64,000 nucleotides of DNA from LMUY01 sp964244585 (GCA_964244585.1 CAXTJM010000016.1:15622-79621); one strand, 5' to 3'. Shown: positions 35,254 to 44,007, counted from the first letter of the stretch. The notes: generated from the letters alone by a model not told the origin. A program made the numbers and translations.

Positions 35254-36413
35254 TCTACCTGGTCGCGGGGGAGGCCAGCGGCGATGTGCTGGGCAGCCGC
35301 CTGATGGCGGCCCTGCGGAAGGCCCGGCCGGACGTGAGCTTCGCGGGCGTGGCCGGGCCCCGCATGCTGGCCGCCGGCATGGACAGCCTGTTTCCCATCG
35401 AGGATCTCGCCGTGATGGGGATCGTCGAAATCCTGCCACGCCTGCGCACCCTGCGCCGCCGCATGCTGTCGGTGGTGGACGACATCGCGGCGCGGCGGCC
35501 GGATGTAGTCGTCACCGTCGACTCGCCGGGGTTCGGGCTGCACGTCCTGCGCCGGATCGCGCCGCTGGGGATCAAGCGGGTGCAGTACGTGGCCCCCCAG
35601 GTGTGGGCCTGGCGCGAGCACCGGGTGAAGACGTTTCCTGGCCGGTGGGACGAGTTGCTGTGCCTGCTGCCGTTCGAGCAGGCCTATTTCGCCCGGCATG
35701 GCCTGGCCGCACGGTTCGTCGGCCACCCGGTGGTGGAGTCCGGCGCCGACCGGGGCGACGCCGCCCGGTTCCGGCAGCGCCACGGCCTTGCACCCGATGC
35801 CGCGGTGCTGGTCCTGATGCCGGGTAGCCGGCGCAGCGAGGCGCCACGGCTGCTGCCGGTGTTCGCCCGCACCGTGGCCCTGCTGGCCGCGCAGGTGCCC
35901 GGCATCGCCCCGGTGATCCCGGTCTCGCACGCCGTGGCGGCGCTGGTGCAGCGCGACGCTGCCACGTGGCCGGTGCGCCCGATCATCGTCACCGACACCG
36001 ACGACAAGCACGACGCCTATGCGGCGGCCTCGGCCGCGCTCACCAAATCCGGCACGTCGACGCTGGAGCTGGCACTGGCCGGCGTTCCGATGGCGGTGAC
36101 ATACCGGGTGAACGCCCTCTCCGCCGTGATGGCCCGGCGCATGATCCGCGTGCCGCACGTCGCGATGGTCAACCTGCTGGCTGGCCGGGCGGTGGTGCCG
36201 GAGTTGCTGCAAGCGGACTGCAACCCGCAGACGCTGTGCGCGACAGTGCTGTCGTTGCTGCGCGACCCGGCGGCGGCGGCGGCGCAGCGCGAGGCGTTCG
36301 CCGGGGTGGTCGAAAGCCTGCGACCGCCGGGGGGCACCCCGTCCGGCAGGGCGGCGGCGGCGATACTGGCGCTGCTAGGCCACCAGCCCGCTGGCCCGCA
36401 CGAGCGCGGCTGA
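35226..36413 (+). CDS. lpxB: Lipid-A-disaccharide synthase
   Basis: A 395-residue GT19 enzyme that joins lipid X to UDP-2,3-diacylglucosamine. The family opening LIYLVAGEASGDVLGSRLM is present, as are GIVEILPRL, YVAPQVWAWREHR and the C-terminal nucleotide site KSGTSTLELAL. It is not with lpxA, lpxD or fabZ, as in most alphaproteobacteria, but third in a GNAT-hydrolase-lpxB run. Its 3' end overlaps by 39 bases the 3' end of the convergent gnnA-like gene, which is unusual and may allow antisense interference. Confidence 0.95.
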   Translation: MLPGRALPLIYLVAGEASGDVLGSRLMAALRKARPDVSFAGVAGPRMLAAGMDSLFPIEDLAVMGIVEILPRLRTLRRRMLSVVDDIAARRPDVVVTVDSPGFGLHVLRRIAPLGIKRVQYVAPQVWAWREHRVKTFPGRWDELLCLLPFEQAYFARHGLAARFVGHPVVESGADRGDAARFRQRHGLAPDAAVLVLMPGSRRSEAPRLLPVFARTVALLAAQVPGIAPVIPVSHAVAALVQRDAATWPVRPIIVTDTDDKHDAYAAASAALTKSGTSTLELALAGVPMAVTYRVNALSAVMARRMIRVPHVAMVNLLAGRAVVPELLQADCNPQTLCATVLSLLRDPAAAAAQREAFAGVVESLRPPGGTPSGRAAAAILALLGHQPAGPHERG

Positions 36414-37352
36414 ACTCGCCATCGATTCGGTGACCGCCAGGGCGGCAGCCAGGGCGCGACGGCCGGCGGCGGCGTCGACCAGCACCGGGGCGCCGTCCAG
36501 GCAGGCCGCGACGAAGCTCGCGTGCTCCGCCTCCATGGCGTCGTGGTCGCGCCAGGAGATCGCCTCGCGCCTGAAGCCGCCCGTGCCAGGCAGCGGCAGG
36601 CCGCGCTCCCGCCCGATCATCACCAGCTCCCGCGCGCCGAAATCGGCCGACAGGTAGCCTTCCTGCGAGAACAGCCGCATGCGGCGCTCCGTCTTGATCG
36701 AGATGCGGCTCGCGGTGATGGTCGCCACGCAACCATTGGCGAAGCGGACCCGGGCATTGGCGATGTCCTCCGAGGGAGAGGACACGGCCGCGCCCATCGC
36801 GTCCACGCTGCTGATCTCGCTGTCCACCAGGGCCAGGACCAGGTCGAGGTCGTGGATCATCAGGTCGAGGATGACGGAGACGTCGGTGCCGCGCGGCTTG
36901 TAGGGGGCGATCCGCGTCGCCTCGATGTACAGCGGCCGGGTGATGCGGCTGCTGATGGCCCGGTGCTCGGCCGAGAAGCGCAGCAAATGTCCCACCTGCA
37001 GCACCAGCCGGCGCTCCGCCGCCAGCACCGCCAGTGCATCCGCCTGCGCCAGGGTTGCCGCGATCGGCTTTTCCACCAGCACGTGGCAACCGGCCTGCAA
37101 GGCCCGGCTGGCAAGGTCGTGATGGGCCTCCGCGGGCGCTGCGACCACCACGGCCTGGCAGGCGTCGAGCAGGGCGTCCAGGCCCATGGCGGCGACCCCA
37201 CCGGCCTCCCGCCCGACCGACGCGGCCCGGGCGGTATCCGGATCGTGCAGCCCGACCAGCCGGGCACGCGGGGCGGCCGCGACCTTCAGCGCGTGGAAAC
37301 GGCCGAAATGGCCGGCGCCCACCACGCCCATGCGCAACTGCGTCTCGCTCAT
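36375..37352 (-). CDS. gnnA: Gfo/Idh/MocA oxidoreductase, probably UDP-GlcNAc 3-dehydrogenase (GnnA-like)
   Basis: A 325-residue NAD(P)-dependent dehydrogenase: nucleotide loop GVVGAGHFGRFHALK at residues 9-23, EKPI cofactor/catalytic Lys motif in HVLVEKPIAA, and the Gfo/Idh C-terminal domain. The segments QVGHLLRFSAEHRA, IEATRIAP..RGTDVSVILDLMIHDLDL and DIANARVRF resemble GnnA, which oxidises UDP-GlcNAc at C3. GnnB then aminates it to give 2,3-diamino lipid A. GnnA genes are known to lie near lpxA/lpxB, as here beside lpxB. The GnnB aminotransferase is not in the window, so this remains a family-level inference. The start at 37352 gives the standard Rossmann N-terminus. Confidence 0.68.
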   Translation of the reverse strand: MSETQLRMGVVGAGHFGRFHALKVAAAPRARLVGLHDPDTARAASVGREAGGVAAMGLDALLDACQAVVVAAPAEAHHDLASRALQAGCHVLVEKPIAATLAQADALAVLAAERRLVLQVGHLLRFSAEHRAISSRITRPLYIEATRIAPYKPRGTDVSVILDLMIHDLDLVLALVDSEISSVDAMGAAVSSPSEDIANARVRFANGCVATITASRISIKTERRMRLFSQEGYLSADFGARELVMIGRERGLPLPGTGGFRREAISWRDHDAMEAEHASFVAACLDGAPVLVDAAAGRRALAAALAVTESMASSAALVRASGLVA

Positions 37353-37381
37353 CCTGCGCGCATAGCACGGGCATCCAAGGC

Positions 37382-37410
37382 TTGCATCGCCCGATCCCGG
37401 TCGGCATAGA
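37382..37410 (+). promoter_or_regulatory. Possible secD promoter
   Basis: TTGCAT (37382-37387), 17 bases, then CATAGA (37405-37410) in the 87-base divergent gap between gnnA and secD. Only the spacing and half of each hexamer fit the consensus. A transcript would begin near 37417, 23 bases before secD. Confidence 0.25.
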
Positions 37411-37439
37411 CATCCGCCCATTGGAGTGACCAGGCCACC

Positions 37440-38996
37440 ATGCTGTATTTTGGCCGCGTCAAGACCGCGCTGATCGTCGGCGTCTGTCTCTTGGGCGCCC
37501 TGCTCTGCCTGCCGAACCTGCTGCCGCAACCCGCCGCATGGGTGCCGTGGCGCTCGGTCCACCTCGGACTGGATCTACGCGGCGGCTCCTACCTGCTGCT
37601 GCAGGTGGACATGGCCGCGCTGGGCAAGGATCGGCTGGACACCGTGCTCGACCGGTCGCGCCAGGCGTTGGCCGGCAAATACCGCAGCCTGGCGCAGCCG
37701 GCGGGCGAGAGCCGGGTCAGCGTCGTCCTGCGTGACCCGGCACAGAGCCAGGCCGCGATCGAAGCTCTGCACGGTGCGGCGACGAACCCGGACGGCACGC
37801 AGGATTTCGACGTCGCCACGCAGCCGGACGGCACGCTGTCGCTCACCCTCGACGCTGCCGCGTTGCAGGCGCGCGCGGCTGCCGCCGTGCAGCAATCCAT
37901 CGAGATCGTCCGCCGGCGCATCGATGCCACGGGCGTGCTGGACCCGCAGATCACCCGGCAGGGCGAAAGCCGGATCGTCGTGCAGCTTCCCGGCGTGGAC
38001 GATCCCAACCGGATCAAGCAATTGCTGGGCACCACGGCGAAGATGACGTTCCACCTGGTGGATGAAGGCGCGGACCCGAGCCGCCCGGCGCCCCCCGGGG
38101 ACGAGATCCTGCCCATGGAGAATGACCCCGCCCGCAAGCTGGTGATCCGCCGCCGGGTGGAGGTGGACGGCGCCAGCCTCACCGACGCGAGTCCCACCCG
38201 CAACTCGATGACCGGGGAGTGGGTGGTCAACTTCGTGTTCGACAGCACGGGGGCCCGCCGCTTCGGCGAGGTGACCACGGCCCAGGTGGGCCACCCCTTC
38301 GCCATCGTGCTGGACGACAAGATCCTGACCGCGCCCAACATCAACGAACCGATCACGGGCGGCCGCGGCCAGATCAGCGGCTCGTTCACGCCGCAATCGG
38401 CCACCGACCTGGCGGTGCTGCTGCGCGCCGGCGCCTTGCCCGTCCCGCTCACCGTGGTGGAGGAACGCACCGTCGGGCCGGAGCTGGGTGCCGACAGCAT
38501 CCGCGCCGGAGCGATCGCGCTGGGGGTCGGCTTCCTGCTGGTGGTCGGCTTCATGGGCACGTTCTATGGCCTGTTCGGCTGGTTCGCCAACGTGGCGCTC
38601 GTGATCAACCTGTTAATGATGCTGGCGATCCTCTCGCTGTTGGAGGCGACGCTGACGCTGCCCGGCATGGCCGGCATCCTGTTGACGCTGGGCATGGCGG
38701 TGGACGCCAACATCCTGATCAACGAGCGCATCCGGGAGGAGACCAAGCTGGACCGCAAGCCCGTGGCGGCGCTGGAAGCCGGGTTCCGCCGGGCCTACAG
38801 CACGATCATCGACAGCAACGCCACCGCCTTCCTGGCGCATGTCATGCTGTTCGTGTTCGGGTCCGGTCCGGTGCGCGGCTTTGCCGTCACCATCACGGTC
38901 GGCATCGTCACCACCCTGTTCACCGCCACCGTCGTGGCGCGGCTGATGATGGTGCGCTGGTACAGCGCCCGCCGCCCGGCGCTGCTGCCGGTATAG
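37440..38996 (+). CDS. secD: Protein translocase subunit SecD
   Basis: A 518-residue RND-type subunit that, with SecF, uses proton motive force to help preproteins leave SecYEG on the periplasmic side. The first helix (TALIVGVCLLGALLC) is followed by HLGLDLRGGSYLLL, the conserved P1 region IEIVRRRIDATGVLDPQI, and a C-terminal five-helix block with GMAVDANILINERIREE. The ATG has GGAGTGACC upstream. secF follows after 8 bases. The adjacent yajC usually found upstream is absent here. Confidence 0.96.
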   Translation: MLYFGRVKTALIVGVCLLGALLCLPNLLPQPAAWVPWRSVHLGLDLRGGSYLLLQVDMAALGKDRLDTVLDRSRQALAGKYRSLAQPAGESRVSVVLRDPAQSQAAIEALHGAATNPDGTQDFDVATQPDGTLSLTLDAAALQARAAAAVQQSIEIVRRRIDATGVLDPQITRQGESRIVVQLPGVDDPNRIKQLLGTTAKMTFHLVDEGADPSRPAPPGDEILPMENDPARKLVIRRRVEVDGASLTDASPTRNSMTGEWVVNFVFDSTGARRFGEVTTAQVGHPFAIVLDDKILTAPNINEPITGGRGQISGSFTPQSATDLAVLLRAGALPVPLTVVEERTVGPELGADSIRAGAIALGVGFLLVVGFMGTFYGLFGWFANVALVINLLMMLAILSLLEATLTLPGMAGILLTLGMAVDANILINERIREETKLDRKPVAALEAGFRRAYSTIIDSNATAFLAHVMLFVFGSGPVRGFAVTITVGIVTTLFTATVVARLMMVRWYSARRPALLPV

Positions 38997-39004
38997 GATC
39001 GCTC

Positions 39005-39970
39005 ATGTTCTTCCGCCCCCTCTTCCGCATGGTACCGGACGGTACGCGCATCCACTTCATGCGCGGACGCTTCATCGGGCTGGGCACCTCCGCCGTGCTA
39101 TCGGTCTTCTCGCTGGTCGTGGCCTTCTACCCGGGCCTCAACCTCGGCATCGACTTCAAGGGCGGCATCGTCATGGAGGTCCGCACGGCCGCCCCGGCGG
39201 ATTTCAACAAGATCCGCAGCGCTCTTTCCGGCCATGACGTCCCGGCCGCCGGGTTGCAGCGGTTCGGCGATGCCCGCGACGTGCTGATCCGGCTGGACCG
39301 TCAGCCGACCGAGGCCGGCACCGAGCAGGTGGTCGCCCGCGTCCGCGCTGCGTTGGAGGAGGCGCAGCCCGGCGCCGTGATCCAGCGCACCGATGCGGTC
39401 GGCGCGTCCGTTTCGGACGAACTGTTCCGCAACGGGTTGCTCGCGCTCGGCATCAGCCTGCTGATGATCCTGGTGTACATCTGGTTCCGCTTCGAATGGC
39501 AGTTCGCCATCGGGGCGGTGGTGACGCTGCTGCTGGACGTGACCAAGGTCATCGGCTTCCTCGTCGTGACCCGCATCGAGTTCGACCTGGTGATGGTCGC
39601 GGCGATCCTGACGGTGATCGGCTATTCCACCAACGACAAGGTGGTGGTGTACGACCGGGTGCGGGAAAACCTGCGCAAGTACAAGACGATGAAGCTGCGT
39701 GAGCTGATCGACTTCTCCATCAACGAAACGCTGAACCGAACCTTGGGGACGTCGATGACCGTGTTCCTCGCCAGCTTGCCCCTGGCGCTGTTCGGCGGTT
39801 CGTCCCTGTCCGGGTTCGCCGCCGTGATGCTGTTCGGCATCGTGGTGGGTACTTCGTCTTCCATCTTCATCGCGGCCCCCATCCTGCTTTTCCTTGGCGA
39901 GAACCGGCTACGCCGGGATGCACAGCCACCATCGAAGAACGCCAAGGCCATGCCGGGACCGGTGCGATAG
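39005..39970 (+). CDS. secF: Protein translocase subunit SecF
   Basis: A 321-residue partner of SecD. Family motifs are GLNLGIDFKGGIVMEV near the first periplasmic segment, VGASVSDELFRNGLLAL, the helix pair with VIGYSTNDKVVVYDRVREN, and NETLNRTLGTSMTVFLA. Length is normal. The stop TAG at 39968 shares a G with a GTG of a poorly coding stretch; I place the next gene's start about 110 bases later. No stop-associated hairpin is evident. Confidence 0.96.
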   Translation: MFFRPLFRMVPDGTRIHFMRGRFIGLGTSAVLSVFSLVVAFYPGLNLGIDFKGGIVMEVRTAAPADFNKIRSALSGHDVPAAGLQRFGDARDVLIRLDRQPTEAGTEQVVARVRAALEEAQPGAVIQRTDAVGASVSDELFRNGLLALGISLLMILVYIWFRFEWQFAIGAVVTLLLDVTKVIGFLVVTRIEFDLVMVAAILTVIGYSTNDKVVVYDRVRENLRKYKTMKLRELIDFSINETLNRTLGTSMTVFLASLPLALFGGSSLSGFAAVMLFGIVVGTSSSIFIAAPILLFLGENRLRRDAQPPSKNAKAMPGPVR

Positions 39971-40051
39971 TGCAGGACGGCCTTCCGCCAGGCGGTTATC
40001 CATCACAGGCACCGCTCGCCCTATCGACGGCGAACCAGGGTAGTGGCAGGT

Positions 40052-40079
40052 TTGGACAAGGGTGTATTGGAACTAATTT
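40052..40079 (+). promoter_or_regulatory. Promoter-like A/T-rich patch before the EAL gene
   Basis: TTGGAC (40052-40057), 16 bases, then TAATTT (40074-40079), in a stretch with only about half G/C third positions if read as coding. It supports the view that 39971-40080 is intergenic and that the EAL gene has its own promoter. The start codon would lie at or very near the transcript start. Confidence 0.35.
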
Positions 40080-40080
40080 T

Positions 40081-41271
40081 TTGACAGCGGCCATAACGAC
40101 GCAACGTCCGAGCCGACGGGTCCTGCTGCTGTCCAGCGACCCGGCCTGGGCCGCTGCCGCGCAGCTTGCGATCGACCGTTCGGCGGGTGAGTCACTGCAA
40201 TTGGCCGACTCGCCGCGGGACGCCTTGGATCGCTTGGTGACGCCGGCACACGTCTTCTCCCACCTGCTCATGGAACCGAGTGCCGCCGGGCCATATGTCC
40301 GTGACCTGCTCGGCGTCACCGCCGGTGAGGCTGGATCGCAGGTCGAACTGATCCTGCTGGGTGCGGCGGAGAGTATCCCCGGGAGCCATACTGTATCGCA
40401 TGCCCATACGCCGGCCGATTTGGCCGGCAAGCTTCACCCACAGGCTGCCTCGCCGGCGACCGCACAGCTCTCCCTGTCGAGTTCGGACATCGCCATCGCG
40501 TTCAGCGCGGAGGATGTGGAGTGCCGATTCCAGCCGATCGTCCGCCTGGCCGATCGCCGCGCCGTGGGGATGGAGGCGTTGGCCAGGCTGCGCCACGCGG
40601 AACATGGCACTATCGGGCCGGACCACTTCATTCCCCAACTAGAACGCGCTGGCCTCTCGCTGCGGTTGACGGAAGCGGTCGCCCGCGGCGCGATGGCCGC
40701 CATCGACCCTGCCCTTCTCGAGCAGCACGACCTTTTCATCACAATCAACCTGCCGCTGGACGTGTTGCTTCTGCCGGAGACGCTGGCCCGGATCGAGGCG
40801 CATCGGACCAGTTTCCGCATTCCGGTCCAGCGCATCCTGATCGAGTTGACGGAGAGCCGGCCGGTCAGCGACGTTCCGGCGCTGAAACATGCGCTCACCT
40901 GTTGGCGCCGGGCGGGCTATCGGGTCGCGATCGACGATATGGGACCCGAAATGATAAATCAGGTCGAGTTGTTCGATCTGCCGTTCAGCGTGGTCAAGCT
41001 CGACAAGCAGGTGGTGCTGCGGTCCGAGACTGACCCGCTCGCCCACCGTTATCTGCAACGTACGATCGCCAACGCCCAAAGCCGATCGCTTCGCATCATT
41101 GCGGAGGGGATCGAAAACGAGGCGATGTGGAACCGGATGCGCGACATGGGCGTCGAGTATGCACAGGGTTTCCTGGTCGCCCGTGCCTTGCCGGCCGGCG
41201 CACTGGCCTCTTGGCTGGAAAGCTGGTCATCGCAGACTGGGTTGCCGCCCGATCGGCAGCCGTCTCAGTAA
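40081..41271 (+). CDS. Pseudo-receiver/EAL-domain protein (c-di-GMP phosphodiesterase-like)
   Basis: With a TTG start at 40081 the protein has 396 residues. Residues 12-100 look like a receiver fold (RRVLLLSSDPAWAAAA), but I see no phospho-acceptor Asp in the expected pattern. Residues 150-390 form an EAL domain. Catalytic positions are largely kept: Glu165 in MEAL, Glu255 in ELTES, Asp285-Asp286 in IDDMG, Lys306 in VKLDK, Glu342 in AEGIE and the closing YAQGFL. Loop 6, normally DDFGTGYSS, is DDMGPEMIN, which may weaken activity. A GTG at 39970 overlapping secF would add 37 residues, but third positions there are only about 46% G/C, so I reject it. It should degrade or bind c-di-GMP and could oppose cellulose synthesis. 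Confidence 0.82.
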   Translation: MTAAITTQRPSRRVLLLSSDPAWAAAAQLAIDRSAGESLQLADSPRDALDRLVTPAHVFSHLLMEPSAAGPYVRDLLGVTAGEAGSQVELILLGAAESIPGSHTVSHAHTPADLAGKLHPQAASPATAQLSLSSSDIAIAFSAEDVECRFQPIVRLADRRAVGMEALARLRHAEHGTIGPDHFIPQLERAGLSLRLTEAVARGAMAAIDPALLEQHDLFITINLPLDVLLLPETLARIEAHRTSFRIPVQRILIELTESRPVSDVPALKHALTCWRRAGYRVAIDDMGPEMINQVELFDLPFSVVKLDKQVVLRSETDPLAHRYLQRTIANAQSRSLRIIAEGIENEAMWNRMRDMGVEYAQGFLVARALPAGALASWLESWSSQTGLPPDRQPSQ

Positions 41272-41285
41272 TGGGGTAGCGGCAA

Positions 41286-41301
41286 ACCGCCGCAAGGCGG
41301 T
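41286..41301. terminator. Hairpin with GCAA tetraloop between convergent genes
   Basis: ACCGCC-GCAA-GGCGGT is a perfect 6-base-pair stem with a GNRA loop, 14 bases after the EAL gene stop and 51 before the response-regulator stop. Read on the minus strand it is followed by TTTG, on the plus strand by no T-run, so it is at best a weak terminator. Confidence 0.4.
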
Positions 41302-41352
41302 CAAGGCAGTCGTATAGGCTTGATCGATACTTTTACCTGAAGCGGTCTTGCT

Positions 41353-41733
41353 TTAGCGTGCAGCCATTGCGCGCACCCGGTCGATGGTATCTTCCAGATC
41401 GTACGGCTTCGGCAGGAAATGACAGCCGGGCGGCAGATCCCGGGTGTCGAGGCGAGCCTTGCCCGAGGCAACCAGCAGGCGAATATCTGGCCAATGCTGA
41501 TGGACGTGATGCACCAATGCCACTCCATCCATCGTCCCGGGCATGTGCACGTCCGTGAAGAGAAGGCTCACATCGTCCGCATGGTTGCTCATGATGTCCA
41601 GAGCCTCGCCAGCATGCGAGGCCTCCCTCACGTCGAATCCTGCGTCCGACAGCACGTCCGCCATCAGTGCCCGGATGAGAAATTCGTCTTCCACAAGGAC
41701 GACTACGATGGCTTTGGCAGTATTCGTCGACAT
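41353..41733 (-). CDS. Single-domain response regulator
   Basis: A 126-residue stand-alone receiver domain with acidic pair VEDE (15-16), phospho-acceptor Asp61 in LLFTDVHMPG, Ser in VASGKA and Lys in FLPKPYD. There is no output domain, so it acts by protein contact or as a phosphate sink. The VEDE..LIR and DVHMPG-MDG patterns match receivers served by HWE and similar kinases. The ATG at 41733 begins the domain; an upstream extension is antisense-like and lacks third-position bias. It is convergent with the EAL gene. A paralogue lies at 48107. Confidence 0.86.
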   Translation of the reverse strand: MSTNTAKAIVVVLVEDEFLIRALMADVLSDAGFDVREASHAGEALDIMSNHADDVSLLFTDVHMPGTMDGVALVHHVHQHWPDIRLLVASGKARLDTRDLPPGCHFLPKPYDLEDTIDRVRAMAAR

Positions 41734-41834
41734 ACCAACGCAAGCCTTGGTCAGGAGAATGGTTCCACCTCCCACGCCTGTCCGGCAGCGCACATTCGAG
41801 CGATCATTACCGAACGCATTTTGCTGCCGGCCAG

Positions 41835-42902
41835 TCATCGACCGGCTTTCTCCCGATCCAACAGAACCCGCTTGCGTTGCACTCCCCACCTGTAGCCGGA
41901 GATCGCGCCGGTGGATGTGACAACGCGGTGGCAGGGTATCGCCACGGCTAGGTGATTGGCCGCGCATGCCCCTGCAACGGCGCGAACCGCCGTGGGCATG
42001 CCGAGGCGGCTGGCGACCTCGGCATAGCTGAGCGTGACGCCGGCCGGAATGGTGCGCAGCAGATCCCACACCCGACGTTGGAACGCCGTTCCTTGAATAT
42101 CCAGCGGCAATGCCAGCCCGTGGGCAGGCGTTTCGATATGGGCGACCACTCGCGCCACCCATTCGCCGAACGCCGCATCGGCTGGCTCGTGCCGTGCCCG
42201 GGGGAAGCGCGTCCGCAAATCACCGAGCAGCTCGGTGGCATCGTCGCCAAGCAGGATGGCGCACACCCCGCGTTCCGTGGCCGCGACCAGCACCGTGCCC
42301 AAGCTACCCTGCCCGGTCGCGTGGCGAATCATCTCGCCGGCGCCCGTGCCGTAGGCCGAGGGGGCCATTCCCAGCAAGCCTGGCGCGGCCTCGTAGAAGC
42401 GTCCGGACGAGTTGAAGCCGGCATCATAGATCGCTGCCGTTACGCTGCTGCCGGCCTGCAGCCCGGCTTGCACGCGCCGCGCCCGGTGAGCGCTGGCATA
42501 CGCTTTGGGCGTCACGCCGGCGACGCGGCGGAACAGGCGATGGAAATGGAACGGGCTCAGCCCCGCGGATGCCGCCAGTTCTACCAGCGTCGGTGGTTCC
42601 GCCGACCCTTCGATGGTTCGGCAGGCACGGCCGACCAGCGCCGCCTCCCGATCTGCCCGGGGCTGCTGGTCCGGCTTGCAACGCTTGCAGGGACGGAAGC
42701 CGGCTGCCTCCGCGCTGCACCTGGTGTCGTGGAAGCTGACATTTTCCGGCCGGGCCGGCCGGGCGGCGCAGGATGGATGGCAGTAGACGCCGGTCGTGGC
42801 CACCGCGTAGACAAACCAGCCGTCGGCACGGCGGTCCCGGCTGCGCAGGGCGGCCCAGCGGTCCTGCAACGTCTCGAATCGGGGCGTTGAAATCGTGTCC
42901 AT
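41835..42902 (-). CDS. ada: Bifunctional Ada: DNA methylphosphotriester / O6-methylguanine methyltransferase and regulator
   Basis: A 355-residue three-part protein. An N-terminal zinc domain carries Cys41, Cys45, Cys72 and Cys75 (E. coli Cys38, 42, 69, 72), where Cys41 accepts methyl from phosphotriesters. An AraC-type helix-turn-helix covers about 85-180, and a C-terminal MGMT domain has IPCHRVV with Cys324 for O6-methylguanine. All key residues are present, so both repair and self-activation of the adaptive response are expected. The gene stands alone; alkA or alkB is not next to it. The start matches the family N-terminus and follows AAGGAG. Confidence 0.94.
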   Translation of the reverse strand: MDTISTPRFETLQDRWAALRSRDRRADGWFVYAVATTGVYCHPSCAARPARPENVSFHDTRCSAEAAGFRPCKRCKPDQQPRADREAALVGRACRTIEGSAEPPTLVELAASAGLSPFHFHRLFRRVAGVTPKAYASAHRARRVQAGLQAGSSVTAAIYDAGFNSSGRFYEAAPGLLGMAPSAYGTGAGEMIRHATGQGSLGTVLVAATERGVCAILLGDDATELLGDLRTRFPRARHEPADAAFGEWVARVVAHIETPAHGLALPLDIQGTAFQRRVWDLLRTIPAGVTLSYAEVASRLGMPTAVRAVAGACAANHLAVAIPCHRVVTSTGAISGYRWGVQRKRVLLDREKAGR

Positions 42903-42990
42903 GGCGTGCTCCTTGTGGAATGGAGCATGGCCCTCGGGTCATCGCCAGGCACTCCGGGTCTTGCGCGGCAATCCGCCAGCAAAAGGCGCG

Positions 42991-44007
42991 CTAGCTTGCC
43001 GCCATGCCAAGCCGGATTTCCCCCACCTCCTGGACTGCGGCGCGGCTGCCATAGCGACGCGCGAGCGTTGCGCAGAGCATGAGCTGCAACTGGTGGAACA
43101 GCATCAGCGGCAGCACGATCAGCCCGACTTGCGAGCCGGCGAACAACACGCTGGCCATCGGCAACCCGCTGGCCAGGCTTTTCTTCGAGCCGCAGAACAC
43201 CATCACGATCTCATCCTCGACCGGGAAGCGCAGGACATACCGGCTGATGACAGTGGTGATCGACAGCACCAGCAGCAGCAGCAGCACGCACACCGCTAGC
43301 AGCATGCCGAGGTTTGCCAGGTCCAACTGGTGCCATACTCCACTCGCCACGCCCTCGCTGAAGGCGGTGTAGATCACCAGCAGGATCGAACCGCGGTCGA
43401 CGAAGCCCAGCGACGATTTATGCCGCGTCAGCCAGGCGTTGATCCAGGGCCGCAGCAACTGCCCAGCCAGGAATGGCAGCAGCAGCTGGGTGACGATGTC
43501 CAGCAAGATCCCGAACGAGAACCCGCCGCCCTGCGTGTGCATCAGGGAGGCGGCGAGCAGCGGGGTCGCGAAGATGCCGATCAGGTTGGAAGCCGACGCG
43601 CTGCACAAGGCGGCCGCGACGTTGCCGCGTGCGATGGAGGTGAAGGCGATGGAGGACTGCACCGTCGACGGCAGTACACAGAGAAACATCACACCATTGT
43701 ACAGCTGCCGCGGCAGGATGCGGTCCGGAAGCAGGCCCAGCGCCAGGCCAAGTGCCGGGAACAGCACGAACGTGCACGCGAGCACCACGCCATGCAGCCG
43801 CCAGTGGGTCAGCCCGGTCAACGCGGCCTGTGGCGACAGCTTGGCGCCATACATGAAGAACAGGATGCCGATGGCGACAGTCGCGGCCCAGTTCGCCACG
43901 ACTGCCCCGGCGCCGACGGCTGGGACCACCGACGCGATGCCGACGGTTGCGACCATCATCAGGATGTAGGGATCGACCGGGGAGCGGAACCTGCCTGCCA
44001 TCGCCAT
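42991..44007 (-). CDS. SBF-like (bile acid:sodium symporter family, YfeH-type) transporter
   Basis: A 338-residue membrane protein with about ten helices. The pattern ILFFMYGAKLSPQAAL, MFLCVLPSTVQSSIAFTS and ASASNLIGIFATPLL matches the SBF-like branch of the bile acid:sodium symporter superfamily, including the two helix-break crossover motifs that line the substrate site. FCGSKKSLASGLPMASVLF near residue 270 is also characteristic. Substrate is unknown; family members move organic anions with sodium. A second ATG lies two codons in. It stands alone between ada and two small genes of the same strand. Confidence 0.88.
   Translation of the reverse strand: MAMAGRFRSPVDPYILMMVATVGIASVVPAVGAGAVVANWAATVAIGILFFMYGAKLSPQAALTGLTHWRLHGVVLACTFVLFPALGLALGLLPDRILPRQLYNGVMFLCVLPSTVQSSIAFTSIARGNVAAALCSASASNLIGIFATPLLAASLMHTQGGGFSFGILLDIVTQLLLPFLAGQLLRPWINAWLTRHKSSLGFVDRGSILLVIYTAFSEGVASGVWHQLDLANLGMLLAVCVLLLLLVLSITTVISRYVLRFPVEDEIVMVFCGSKKSLASGLPMASVLFAGSQVGLIVLPLMLFHQLQLMLCATLARRYGSRAAVQEVGEIRLGMAAS

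Noticed and set aside
39970..40080. GTG start for the EAL gene overlapping the secF stop.
   Set aside because: Third positions over these 37 codons are only about 46% G/C, far below neighbours, and the stretch contains a promoter-like A/T-rich patch.
41734..41800. GGAAC and CGTT before the other response-regulator gene, considered as an EcfG promoter.
   Set aside because: The spacing is 21 bases, too long for the EcfG consensus.
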